Part shown: one piece after another, positions 16,196-24,916 of the stretch | How positions within the stretch are numbered: the stretch's first letter is position 1 | Layout: every line of letters begins with the position of its first letter | Virus record (IMG/VR): IMGVR_UViG_3300023184_000028 | Location: 54,551-118,550 of that record | Direction: 5' to 3' (one strand) | Length of the DNA: 64,000 nucleotides | Source: a virus | Translations under genes and position numbers: made by a program | Notes under the pieces: model-generated | Seen by the model: the letters and a program-made list of their open reading frames with translations, nothing else | What the model was told of the DNA's origin: nothing | The model's database searches: none

Positions 16196-18532
16196 ATGAA
16201 AAATCTTTTAAATAAAATAATTTCTTTTAATAATAAAAAAATTAATTCATCAATAATAAATGATGACCAAATAAGTAAATTAGTTTATTACTTATTAGAT
16301 ATTATTGAAAATAAAATTGAAGGTGACATTGTTGAGTTTGGTTGTTATGTTGGGGAATCAAGTAAATATTTGATGAAAACATTAGTTGAATGTGATGTTA
16401 ATAAAAAACTTTACGTTTACGATTCTTTTGAGGGGCTACCTGATTTGTCTGAATGGGAAAAAAATACGGGGTGGAGACCTAGAACACTAAAAACTAGCGA
16501 AGAAATATTAATTAGTAATTTTGTAGAAAATAATTTACCAATACCTATAATACATAAAGATTGGTTTAAAGATGTTCCTGATTACAAAGTACCTGAAAAA
16601 ATTTCTTTTGCTTTTTTGGACGGTGATTTTTATGATTCAATTTATGATAGTTTATCAAAAATATATGATAAAGTTCAGGATGGGGGTTATATTTGTTTTC
16701 ATGATTATAAAAGAAATGATTTACCAGGCGTTGAGGCAGCAATAAAAGATTTTTTTATCAGTATTGGAGTTGAGGATAATACAATTGAAGTTACAACACA
16801 ATTAGGTGTTTTTAGAAAAAATAAATCCTTCCCTCCAATTGAGGTTAAACATTTACCAAATAATAAAATCACATTAGTTACTGGATTATGGGATTTAGGT
16901 AGAGATAAACTCACTGAAGGATGGTCTCGTACATATCAACATTATTTAGATAACTTTAGGCAACTTTTACAGGTTGATGAAAATATGATAATATTTGGTG
17001 ATGAGGAACTTCAAAAATTTGTTAGAGAAAATAGGTCGTCCGATAAAACTCAATTTATTCTTAGAACAACTGATTGGTTTAAAAATAATGATTACTACCC
17101 ATTAATTCAAAATATTAGAAATAACCCTAATTGGTGTAATCAAGTTGGGTGGTTATCCGAATCAACTCAAGCAAAACTTGAAATGTATAATCCTTTGGTT
17201 ATGTCTAAAATGTTTTTACTACATGATGCAAAGATTGTTGATAGTTTTAACTCGGAATATATGTTTTGGATTGATGCTGGATTGACAAATACAATTCATT
17301 CTGGATATTTTACTCATGATAAAGTTTTAGATAAACTTTCTAAGTATATTTCTAAATTTTCATTTGTTTGTTTTCCTTACGAAACTACAACTGAAATTCA
17401 TGGGTTTGAAATAAATAAAATGAATTCTATATCGGGGGATAAAGTTAATAAAGTCGCCAGGGCTGGATTTTTTGGAGGTCCAAAAGAGTCAATATCCAAT
17501 ATGAATTCAATTTATTATGGATTATTATTATCCACACTACAAGAAGGTTATATGGGTACCGAAGAAAGTATTTTTACGATAATGACTTATAAGCATTCTG
17601 ATTTAATTAATTATTTTGAAATTGATGGTAATGGATTGTTCGGTAAGTTTTTTGAAGACCTTAAAAACGATAATTTAATAGTTAAATCAGAAAGTAAAAT
17701 ATCTGTTGAAAATACATTAGACACTAATAAAGTAGGGTTATATGTTTTAACATTTAATAGTCCAAACCAATTTAGGACTCTAATAAAATCAATGTTAGAA
17801 TATGATAAAGATTTTGTCTTAAAAACAACAAAATTTTTATTAGATAATTCTACCGATGAAACAACTTTTAATGAATATTCAGAATTATGTAAAGAACACG
17901 GTTTTGAACATATAAAAAAAGATAACTTAGGAATTTGTGGAGGAAGACAGTGGATTGCAGAACATTTTGATAAAACTGATTTAGATTATTACATCTTCAG
18001 TGAAGATGATATGTTTTTTCAAAATAAACCAGGAGAAACATGTAGAAATGGATTTAATAGGTATTCACCAAATTTATTTTCAAACACATTACAAGTAATT
18101 AAAAAAGAAAATTTAGATTTTATAAAGTACAATTATAGTGAATTTTATGGTGATAATGGTACTCAATGGTCTTGGTATAATGTTCCCCAACATGTTAGAG
18201 AAGAATTTTGGCCTGAAAAAACAAAGTTACCTGAGATGGGATTAGACCCCAATTCACCTAAGACTAAATTTAATAATATTAAAACTCATAATGGATTACC
18301 TTATGTTGATGGTGAAATATACTACTGTAATTGGACTCAATTAATTAGTAGGATAGGTAATAAAAAAATGTTTTTGGATACTACTTGGGCACATCCTTTT
18401 GAGAATACATGGATGTCTCATATGTATCAACTAACAAAAAAAGGAGAACTTAAGGGTGGATTGTTATTACTTACTCCTGTTGAGCACAATCGTTTTGACC
18501 ATTATGACGGAAAATTGAGAAAAGAATCATAA
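16196..18532 (+). CDS. Three-domain fusion: TylF-like methyltransferase, HtrL/YibB-like and GT2-like domains
   Basis: The 778-residue protein has three parts. Residues 1 to about 218 match TylF/macrocin O-methyltransferases (GDIVEFGCYVGESSKYL, YVYDSFEGLPD, FAFLDGDFYDSIYDSL, GGYICFHDYKRNDLPGVE). Residues about 225-500 match the HtrL/YibB (WlaTC) family (ITLVTGLWDLGRDKLTEGWSR, NPLVMSKMFLL, EYMFWIDAGL, RAGFFGGP). Residues about 508-778 form a GT2-like domain (VGLYVLTFNSPNQFRTLIKSM, LGICGGRQWIAEHF, YYIFSEDDMFF). Such a fusion would couple sugar transfer with O-methylation. It is the last gene of the glycan island, starts one base after its neighbour's stop, and is followed by a short gap with a new promoter motif. 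Confidence 0.68.
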   Translation: MKNLLNKIISFNNKKINSSIINDDQISKLVYYLLDIIENKIEGDIVEFGCYVGESSKYLMKTLVECDVNKKLYVYDSFEGLPDLSEWEKNTGWRPRTLKTSEEILISNFVENNLPIPIIHKDWFKDVPDYKVPEKISFAFLDGDFYDSIYDSLSKIYDKVQDGGYICFHDYKRNDLPGVEAAIKDFFISIGVEDNTIEVTTQLGVFRKNKSFPPIEVKHLPNNKITLVTGLWDLGRDKLTEGWSRTYQHYLDNFRQLLQVDENMIIFGDEELQKFVRENRSSDKTQFILRTTDWFKNNDYYPLIQNIRNNPNWCNQVGWLSESTQAKLEMYNPLVMSKMFLLHDAKIVDSFNSEYMFWIDAGLTNTIHSGYFTHDKVLDKLSKYISKFSFVCFPYETTTEIHGFEINKMNSISGDKVNKVARAGFFGGPKESISNMNSIYYGLLLSTLQEGYMGTEESIFTIMTYKHSDLINYFEIDGNGLFGKFFEDLKNDNLIVKSESKISVENTLDTNKVGLYVLTFNSPNQFRTLIKSMLEYDKDFVLKTTKFLLDNSTDETTFNEYSELCKEHGFEHIKKDNLGICGGRQWIAEHFDKTDLDYYIFSEDDMFFQNKPGETCRNGFNRYSPNLFSNTLQVIKKENLDFIKYNYSEFYGDNGTQWSWYNVPQHVREEFWPEKTKLPEMGLDPNSPKTKFNNIKTHNGLPYVDGEIYYCNWTQLISRIGNKKMFLDTTWAHPFENTWMSHMYQLTKKGELKGGLLLLTPVEHNRFDHYDGKLRKES

Positions 18533-18537
18533 TCGTT

Positions 18538-18546
18538 GTATTTATA
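18538..18546 (+). promoter_or_regulatory. TATTTAT-type promoter motif
   Basis: GTATTTATA lies 13 bases before the putative baseplate protein at 18560 and separates it from the glycan island. Confidence 0.45.
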
Positions 18547-18559
18547 ATAAAAAAGATAG

Positions 18560-18940
18560 ATGGAATTTTTTATTAAAAAAAATGCAACGTTACCTCTTCT
18601 TAAAATGCAAATCGTAAAAGACGGAAGAAGTGATTACCAAAATTTTATGGAGTTGATAGAAACTTCAACCATTGTTTTTTCTATGGTAAATACTGATACT
18701 GGTATTGCCAAAATAACGTCTAAAACTGCCGGATTTGTTTCCAAAACTTTTAATAGTCCTGACACTCCAACTGAATATTATATTTACTACCCATTCACAA
18801 AACGGGATACCAATACCGTTGGTAGATTTGAAGCACAATTCTTATTGAAGAACTCTCAGGGAGATTTAATTGTGCCTATTAGGGAACCTTTGTTTATTAA
18901 CATTCAAGATTCTTTTATTTCAGATGACCCATGTTGTTAA
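18560..18940 (+). CDS. Putative baseplate/fibre-associated protein (BppU-N-like layout)
   Basis: The 126-residue protein is not firmly recognised. Its order of elements (LPLLKMQIVKDGR, STIVFSMVNTDTG, YIYYPFTKRDTNTVGRFEAQFLLKNSQGDLIVPIREPLFINI) resembles the N-terminal immunoglobulin-like domain of phage BppU-type baseplate proteins, in which a final DG/G-containing hairpin precedes the last strand. It ends with a Cys pair. It has its own TATTTAT motif 13 bases before the ATG and precedes the polymerase regulatory region. The structural role is inferred. Confidence 0.4.
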   Translation: MEFFIKKNATLPLLKMQIVKDGRSDYQNFMELIETSTIVFSMVNTDTGIAKITSKTAGFVSKTFNSPDTPTEYYIYYPFTKRDTNTVGRFEAQFLLKNSQGDLIVPIREPLFINIQDSFISDDPCC

Positions 18941-18973
18941 TTGATTTCCAAAAATAATTATTTTATATTTATA
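18941..18973 (+). promoter_or_regulatory. Sigma70-like promoter candidate overlapping a TATTTAT motif, DNA polymerase
   Basis: TTGATT at 18941-18946 is followed after 17 bases by TATATT at 18964-18969, overlapping ATATTTATA at 18965-18973. It lies about 60 bases before the polymerase ATG. The spacing is ideal, but AT-rich DNA makes chance matches common. Confidence 0.4.
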
Positions 18974-18987
18974 GTAATAAGGTTAAT

Positions 18988-19002
18988 CCAACAATTTGTT
19001 GG
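18988..19002 (+). promoter_or_regulatory. Hairpin in DNA polymerase leader, possible translational operator
   Basis: CCAACA-ATT-TGTTGG can form a six-base-pair stem with a three-base loop, 29 bases before the polymerase ATG. T4 gp43 represses its own translation by binding an RNA hairpin in its leader. Here the hairpin is not followed by a T-tract, so termination is unlikely. Operator function is inferred. Confidence 0.3.
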
Positions 19003-19031
19003 AGCCAATGTACCACAAAAAACTATAAATT

Positions 19032-21803
19032 ATGATTTCCCAAGAAGAGATTAAGTCCTTTTTAGAAGGCAACGACCCCGAAGAGCACATTGTGTGCGTA
19101 GAGTTTGATTACGCGAAAGATTGCGTTTACAAGATTAAAGAAATTCCAGGACAACCTAAAACAATACAGAGAGACACGTTTATTGCGTTCTCATGGGTTG
19201 GAGATTTAAGAAACCTAAATTTTTACCAAGATTCTAAAGAACTACAGAAAGAGTCAATGACCAAATATGGTATTGTAATTGAAAAATTAGAAACTCAAGG
19301 TAATGATAGATTAGAGAAAGGACTTAAGTTTATGGTTAAGTCATTAAAGGGATATCGTTCACTTATACAATTTTTTAGAGATGGTGGATTAGACCCGTGG
19401 TCTGATAGAGCAAAAGATAAAATACTAATACTTCCTCCTGTAGAACAATATTTAATTTCAAAAGAAAAAAGATTATTCAAAGGTTATGAAGAATACAATG
19501 ATGTTACCCGACTTGTATTTGACTTGGAGACGACCTCATTAGAACCTAAGGATGGTCGTATATTCATGATTGGAATCAAGACAAACAAAGGATACAAGAA
19601 GGTGATAGAATGTTCTGACGCTGAACAGGAACGTCAAGGATTGATAGAATTCTTTAATATAATAGATGACATCAAACCAAGTATTATTGGTGGTTATAAC
19701 TCCGCAAACTTTGATTGGTTTTGGATATTTGAAAGATGTAAGGCACTTAATTTAGACATTAAAAAGATTTGTAGAACATTAAATCCTGGTAAAAATATTT
19801 CCCAATCTGAGAGTATGTTAAAACTTGCTAATGAGGTTGAGAAGTATAATCAGGTATCAATGTGGGGTTATAATATAATAGACATTATTCACGCCACAAG
19901 AAGGGCTCAAGCCATTAACTCAGGTATTAAGTCTGCTGGCTTGAAATATATAACAAAGTATATTGATGCTGAAGCTCCTGACCGTGTGTATATTGAACAT
20001 ACAGATATTGGTTCTATGTATGCCAAGAAAGAAGAGTATTGGTTAAATACTCAGAATGGTAAATATAAAAAGGCCGATAAACCTGAGTTTGATGATTTGG
20101 ATAAAAGATTTCCCGATGTTTATATTAAAGTAACTGGCGACAATATTGTGGAGAGATATCTTGATGATGATTTGGAGGAGACGTTATTGGTTGATGATGA
20201 GTTTAATCAGGGTTCGTTCTTGTTGGCGGCTATGATTCCGACAACCTATGAAAGGGTATCTACTATGGGTACCGCAACATTATGGAAAATGTTAATGTTA
20301 GCATGGTCATATAAGTTTAAGTTAGCAATACCTCAAAAACAACAAAAAACAGAATTTGTAGGTGGATTGTCAAGATTGTTAAGAGTAGGTTATTCAAGAA
20401 ATGTACTTAAGCTTGATTTTAGTTCACTATATCCATCAATACAACTTGTTCATGATGTATTCCCTGAGTGTGACGTTACGGGTGGTATGAAAGCTATGCT
20501 TAAGTATTTCCGTGATACTCGTATTCTATATAAGAACTTGGCAGGACAGTTTGAGAAAGAAGACCCCAAGAAGTCATTGTCTTACGATAGAAAACAATTA
20601 CCGATTAAGATATTCATTAATAGTATGTTCGGAGCATTATCTGCCCCACAAGTATTCGCATGGGGAGATATGTACATGGGAGAACAAATTACCTGTACGG
20701 GTAGACAATATCTTCGTATGATGATTAAGTTCTTCATGAAACGTGGATATACCCCTCTGGTGATGGACACGGATGGTGTGAACTTCTCCAAACCTGATGA
20801 TTGGGAGAATAGACGGTATATTGGGAAAGGTAATAATTGGAAGGTTAAAGAGGGTAAAGAATATAAGGGTGACGATGCGGATGTTGCCGAGTTTAATGAT
20901 TTATTTATGAAAGGTGAGATGGCGTTAGATACTGATGGAACTTGGCCTTCTTGTATTAATTTAGCACGTAAGAACTATGCGGTTATGGACGCTAAGGGTA
21001 AGGTTAAACTCACAGGTAATACCATTAAGTCCAAAAAACTTCCTTTATATATTGAGGATTTCTTGGATAAAGGAGTTAAGATGTTATTGGAGGGTAAGGG
21101 TCAGGAATTTGTTAATTGGTATTACGATTATCTTCAGATTATATTTGATAAACAAATTCCACTAATGAAGATTGCTCAAAGAGCCAAAGTTAAATTATCT
21201 ATGGATGATTATATGAAGAGAACAACTCAAAAAACTAAGTCGGGTGGAGCTATGAGTAGAATGGCTCATATGGAATTGGCAATACAAAATAAGTTAAATG
21301 TAAATTTAGGTGATGTAATATACTATGTTAATAACGGTTCAAAAGCTTCTCATGGTGATGTCCAAAAAATATCAAAACCAACTAAGGCTCAAAATGAAGA
21401 ACACACTAAAAAATATGGTAAACCAATGCCGGTGGATTATATTCAGATTAATAGTTACATGTTAGATGCTAAAGAGTTGGAGAATAACCCTGAAATGACG
21501 GGTGAGTATAATGTCCCAAGAGCAATTGCAACGTTTAATAAGAGAATTGAACCATTATTAGTCGTATTCAAAAAAGAAATTAGAGATGGTTTATTGGTTG
21601 AGGACCCTAAAGATATGGGATTATTTACCAAAGAACAATGTGAACTAATTAATGGTATTCCGTTTGAAGAAGGTGACCAAGATAGTTTGGAAGAAGTATT
21701 AACTGTATCTGAACCTGAAGTTAAGTATTGGGAGAAAAGAGGATTAAGTTGTGACTATATGTATGAGTTGGCGGAAAAAGGATGGGAAGAATATATTAAT
21801 TAA
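19032..21803 (+). CDS. 43: Family B DNA polymerase, T4 gp43-like
   Basis: The 923-residue protein carries the exonuclease and polymerase motifs of T4-type replicative polymerases. Exo I is LVFDLETTSLEP near residue 163 and exo II is GGYNSANFDWFW near 219. Polymerase motif A is KLDFSSLYPSIQ near 459, motif B RKQLPIKIFINSMFG near 519, and motif C VMDTDGVNF near 576. T4 gp43 is 898 residues, so the length is normal and the gene looks intact. It copies the phage genome together with the SSB, helicase and recombinase encoded near 52-60 kb. Its 3' end overlaps the convergent gene at 21800 by four bases. An upstream promoter-like pair and a hairpin may regulate it. Confidence 0.93.
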   Translation: MISQEEIKSFLEGNDPEEHIVCVEFDYAKDCVYKIKEIPGQPKTIQRDTFIAFSWVGDLRNLNFYQDSKELQKESMTKYGIVIEKLETQGNDRLEKGLKFMVKSLKGYRSLIQFFRDGGLDPWSDRAKDKILILPPVEQYLISKEKRLFKGYEEYNDVTRLVFDLETTSLEPKDGRIFMIGIKTNKGYKKVIECSDAEQERQGLIEFFNIIDDIKPSIIGGYNSANFDWFWIFERCKALNLDIKKICRTLNPGKNISQSESMLKLANEVEKYNQVSMWGYNIIDIIHATRRAQAINSGIKSAGLKYITKYIDAEAPDRVYIEHTDIGSMYAKKEEYWLNTQNGKYKKADKPEFDDLDKRFPDVYIKVTGDNIVERYLDDDLEETLLVDDEFNQGSFLLAAMIPTTYERVSTMGTATLWKMLMLAWSYKFKLAIPQKQQKTEFVGGLSRLLRVGYSRNVLKLDFSSLYPSIQLVHDVFPECDVTGGMKAMLKYFRDTRILYKNLAGQFEKEDPKKSLSYDRKQLPIKIFINSMFGALSAPQVFAWGDMYMGEQITCTGRQYLRMMIKFFMKRGYTPLVMDTDGVNFSKPDDWENRRYIGKGNNWKVKEGKEYKGDDADVAEFNDLFMKGEMALDTDGTWPSCINLARKNYAVMDAKGKVKLTGNTIKSKKLPLYIEDFLDKGVKMLLEGKGQEFVNWYYDYLQIIFDKQIPLMKIAQRAKVKLSMDDYMKRTTQKTKSGGAMSRMAHMELAIQNKLNVNLGDVIYYVNNGSKASHGDVQKISKPTKAQNEEHTKKYGKPMPVDYIQINSYMLDAKELENNPEMTGEYNVPRAIATFNKRIEPLLVVFKKEIRDGLLVEDPKDMGLFTKEQCELINGIPFEEGDQDSLEEVLTVSEPEVKYWEKRGLSCDYMYELAEKGWEEYIN

Positions 21804-22135
21804 GACATTTTTAATCCGTCCGAACTTAATACATACCATCCACCGGCACAATAAGCAAACTCAACACAAGCCCCTTTATCAATGAGTATTTCATCAAACT
21901 CATCATCAATTTTACCCATTAAAGGTATTATTAATACTTTTGTAAGCGCTTTTATTGTTACGTGGTCAGTTGTTGTGTGGTCTAATCTAATAGTACAACT
22001 ATCCACTTGTTTAATAATTACAATTCCTTCTCCTCTTGTGGTGAATTGATTATCAGAAACAATTACCATTTCTGATGATATTACTATTTTTCCATTTATT
22101 ACTCTTTCCGATGGGGTATTTCTAATTATTGACAT
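21800..22135 (-). CDS. Small structural-like beta protein of unknown role
   Basis: The 111-residue protein is rich in beta-strand patterns. Its C-terminal half (DHVTIKALTKVLIIPLMGKIDD ... IDKGACVEFAYCAGGWYVLSSDG) resembles a domain common at the ends of phage fibre or decoration proteins. It has two Cys and no membrane segment. It starts four bases after the end of the neck-like gene upstream on the same strand and converges with the polymerase gene, sharing four bases at the stops. A virion decoration or fibre role is likely from the pattern, but no specific family is certain. Confidence 0.45.
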   Translation of the reverse strand: MSIIRNTPSERVINGKIVISSEMVIVSDNQFTTRGEGIVIIKQVDSCTIRLDHTTTDHVTIKALTKVLIIPLMGKIDDEFDEILIDKGACVEFAYCAGGWYVLSSDGLKMS

Positions 22136-22138
22136 AAA

Positions 22139-23251
22139 TTATATTACATATATTTGACGAGGGAACGCTCTGAATTTCATCGCCTTATTTAAGTTCTCAG
22201 CGGTTAATGCATCCCTTTCCATCATTTTTTCAGGTCTCAATCTTTCCAAACGCAACATTAATTCCTCTCTGAGTTTATCTCTTTCGTCTTTACCTTCGGT
22301 CAATAAACTTGTATAATCCATAGTTAATTCACTATCAGGGGTTTTAAGATTACCACTATATTTTCCTCTAACTCTACCTAAAGTTTCTTTACAAAGTCCA
22401 ATAAACCATCTTCTAACCCACTGTTGTGATGGATTATTTAGGTCATCCCAATTAATTTCATCAATCGGAACGTCAGAAGGTAATTTAACGATATCAGGGT
22501 TTTTCTTTAGACAATCATCTCTGTCGCCACCTTCAACATCATAATACCAATACCAAACTTTTCCGTTGTGGTATGAGGCATTACCAAAGTCAAATTTACC
22601 GCCAGGTACGTTCATTAAATGAATCATTTTTTTACCGTCAGGTAAAGCTGTAATTCTGTAAGTTAATTCAGAACCCAACATTCTTCTCTGAATATTTGTT
22701 TCTTGCATTCTTAACAACATATCAAATGCCGGCATCATGGTATAAGAACCTGAATACCCTAACTGAGCGAACCCACCAGTACCTCCAAGTCCAGGTCCTC
22801 CCATTGCTCCGAAAGCCCAAGGGTCAAACAAGACATTGTTCATAGTTGGTGGTGTTAACCATAATAATTCATTGATTTCTCTACCTGCCGGAATTTCGTA
22901 TAATTGTTGTCCTTTTTGTAGAGTAATATAGTCTTTCTTTAATACCCAATCACCACCAGCTTGTAATCCAACTATTTTAGAGTATGCGTAAGAATATCTT
23001 GTTTCATAATCTAAACTTCTAGTTACGAACGCATGTGCTAAAGATTGTTCATCTAAATTCAGGTTTTGTAATGAACCCCATTGAGATTCAATCAACCAAT
23101 CTTGTATATATTGAGAATAGTCACCAATCGCCAATTCCAATAAAGAATCTAACATCTCATCTTCAAGTTCAACACTTCTTAATGGTGCTCCGAGTAAATG
23201 TTTTACTCTTTTATATAATTTACTTCTATTTGGTTCGGATATTATAGTCAT
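22139..23251 (-). CDS. Putative neck/head-tail connector protein
   Basis: The 370-residue protein begins with helices (KLYKRVKHLLGAPLRSVELEDEMLDSLLELAIGDYSQYIQDWL). It has a Gly/Phe-rich middle with loops (GAMGGPGLGGTGGFAQLGYSG) and ends with ETLGRVRGKYSG followed by LLTEGKDERDKLREELM. This last part resembles neck proteins of T4-like phages of marine bacteria, as far as I can recall. No enzyme motif is visible. It is preceded on the minus strand by a TATTTAT motif, like the sheath and tube genes, which suits late expression. Assignment to gp13 specifically is not claimed. Confidence 0.45.
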   Translation of the reverse strand: MTIISEPNRSKLYKRVKHLLGAPLRSVELEDEMLDSLLELAIGDYSQYIQDWLIESQWGSLQNLNLDEQSLAHAFVTRSLDYETRYSYAYSKIVGLQAGGDWVLKKDYITLQKGQQLYEIPAGREINELLWLTPPTMNNVLFDPWAFGAMGGPGLGGTGGFAQLGYSGSYTMMPAFDMLLRMQETNIQRRMLGSELTYRITALPDGKKMIHLMNVPGGKFDFGNASYHNGKVWYWYYDVEGGDRDDCLKKNPDIVKLPSDVPIDEINWDDLNNPSQQWVRRWFIGLCKETLGRVRGKYSGNLKTPDSELTMDYTSLLTEGKDERDKLREELMLRLERLRPEKMMERDALTAENLNKAMKFRAFPRQIYVI

Positions 23252-23260
23252 AGAATTTCT

Positions 23261-24904
23261 TTATGATAAATATTCAGAACAATCAATAAATTTTAATTCA
23301 TTGCTCCCTTTTAGTGTTGCCACTTCATTAGTCAACGGTATTGTAAATTCATTACCTCTTGTTGATATATTAGTGGTCTTAAAAATCTTAACAACTCTTC
23401 TTGATGGATTAACAAATGTTAAAAAATCTACTTTACTGTAGTTTTTTGCACCTGATGAACCACCAATTACAACATAATCACCATCAACAACTTCCGTCTT
23501 AAATGGTTTTATTTGTGAGGTTGATTTAACGTCATCCTTTGTAATATTAGCATCAATACCTTTATTCATATCTGATGCCAATCCTGCACCTGCAATTATT
23601 TCACAAGAACCCTCACCCCAATTTTCGTTAATTATTTTTTTGGCCGCATCCTCATTTCTTTTTCCAATACAATCAGTTTTCTTCAATATTTTTTCAACCG
23701 TCTTAAAGGTGTTAGATGACTCTCTATCAAATAGAGGTTTTTTGATTGCCTCCATAACACTAAAAAATCTTTCTAATTCTGAAATATTTTTAGCAGGGTC
23801 ATCACCGTACTGAATAGGTTCCATATTTTGTTTCTTCAAATATCTATTAATATCTCTATGTATAACACAAAACGCACTGTAAGATGATGTTAAGTTATTC
23901 AATAATGACCTCTGATTTTCAGCACTGTATAAACCAGGAAGGTGTCCAATAGGTAATCTATCACCTTCTTTCCAATTTGCAGGATATAATGTTTTTAATA
24001 TATTATTCCATCCTCTTACATAGGACGACTTAAATTCTTGATATAATTTAGATTTTTTAATATTTTCACTATGTGGAAACAATAAATCTCTAAATATTTT
24101 TTCTTCTCCCGGCAAACATTTTTCAGATTGTCCTGTCGCTTCTAACAAAATTTCATTGGTTTCTAGTTTTAGTAGTGTCATAACTGTTTCTTCGTTTATT
24201 TTGGTTTCTAATTTCATTTTGTAAAGTTTCTCAACAAATTCCCAATTTACTGCTTCCCAGAATTGTTTGATATAATCATCTCTCCTATTTCTATATTTCA
24301 GATAATAAGCATGTTCCCATAAATCTAATCCAAGAATTGGATAACCACCGTCTTTAACATCATCCATTAATGGGTTATCTTGGTTTGGTGTTGACATTAT
24401 TTTTAATTTGTTACTTTTCGTAACTACCAACCAAACCCAACCTGAACCAAATCTTTCTTTAGCAATTGTCTCAAATTCTTTCTTGAATTTGTTAAAGGTA
24501 TTAAAATCTTTGTTAATCCTTTGTGAAACTAATTCTTTTGGTTTTTGTGGGGTAGGGGACAACATCTTCCAAAACAATGCGTGATTGTAAGCACCCCCTG
24601 CGTTATTTCTAATGGTATCATCATATTTGCTAATCGTTTTAACAATTTGTTCCAAATCTAAATCACCATATTTTTCTTTATCTAATGCAAGATTTAATTT
24701 TTCAACATATCCTTTATAGTGTTTGTTGTAGTGAAAGTCCATAGTTTCGGGGTCAATAAATTTCTTTAATGCCGTTTTAGCGTATGGTAATTTCTCAATA
24801 CCTATTTTTTTCATTTCAGTTATGAAAAATTTTTCACTAAAATCTTTTTCTTTTTTAACAATTTCTTCTTCCAATTGCTCTATTCTATTAACTAAGTTTT
24901 TCAT
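23261..24904 (-). CDS. Fe/Mn superoxide dismutase fused to a PD-(D/E)xK nuclease-like C-terminal domain
   Basis: Residues about 35-230 form a complete Fe/Mn superoxide dismutase. His58 (DFHYNKHYKGYV), His108 (NNAGGAYNHALFW), Asp194 and His198 (LGLDLWEHAYYLKY) are the metal ligands, and Gln175 (PNQDNPLM) is placed as in Mn enzymes. The following ~315 residues are foreign to SODs. Near the end, GKRNEDAAKKII (Glu418), MNKGIDANI (Asp451) and STSQIKPF (Gln464, Lys466) give the helix-E, D and QxK pattern of PD-(D/E)xK nucleases; this reading is tentative. The link contains ILLEA, a possible prohead-protease site. A TATTTAT motif ends three bases before the ATG. A late-expressed, possibly virion-packaged protein is inferred. 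Confidence 0.8.
   Translation of the reverse strand: MKNLVNRIEQLEEEIVKKEKDFSEKFFITEMKKIGIEKLPYAKTALKKFIDPETMDFHYNKHYKGYVEKLNLALDKEKYGDLDLEQIVKTISKYDDTIRNNAGGAYNHALFWKMLSPTPQKPKELVSQRINKDFNTFNKFKKEFETIAKERFGSGWVWLVVTKSNKLKIMSTPNQDNPLMDDVKDGGYPILGLDLWEHAYYLKYRNRRDDYIKQFWEAVNWEFVEKLYKMKLETKINEETVMTLLKLETNEILLEATGQSEKCLPGEEKIFRDLLFPHSENIKKSKLYQEFKSSYVRGWNNILKTLYPANWKEGDRLPIGHLPGLYSAENQRSLLNNLTSSYSAFCVIHRDINRYLKKQNMEPIQYGDDPAKNISELERFFSVMEAIKKPLFDRESSNTFKTVEKILKKTDCIGKRNEDAAKKIINENWGEGSCEIIAGAGLASDMNKGIDANITKDDVKSTSQIKPFKTEVVDGDYVVIGGSSGAKNYSKVDFLTFVNPSRRVVKIFKTTNISTRGNEFTIPLTNEVATLKGSNELKFIDCSEYLS
23265..23273 (-). promoter_or_regulatory. TATTTAT-type promoter motif, neck-like gene
   Basis: On the minus strand ATATTTATC lies 13 bases before the ATG of the neck-like protein, inside the end of the SOD-fusion gene. 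Confidence 0.45.
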
Positions 24905-24907
24905 AAC

Positions 24908-24916
24908 TATAAATAT
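24908..24916 (-). promoter_or_regulatory. TATTTAT-type promoter motif, SOD fusion
   Basis: On the minus strand ATATTTATA overlaps the helicase stop codon and ends three bases before the SOD-fusion ATG. Confidence 0.45.
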
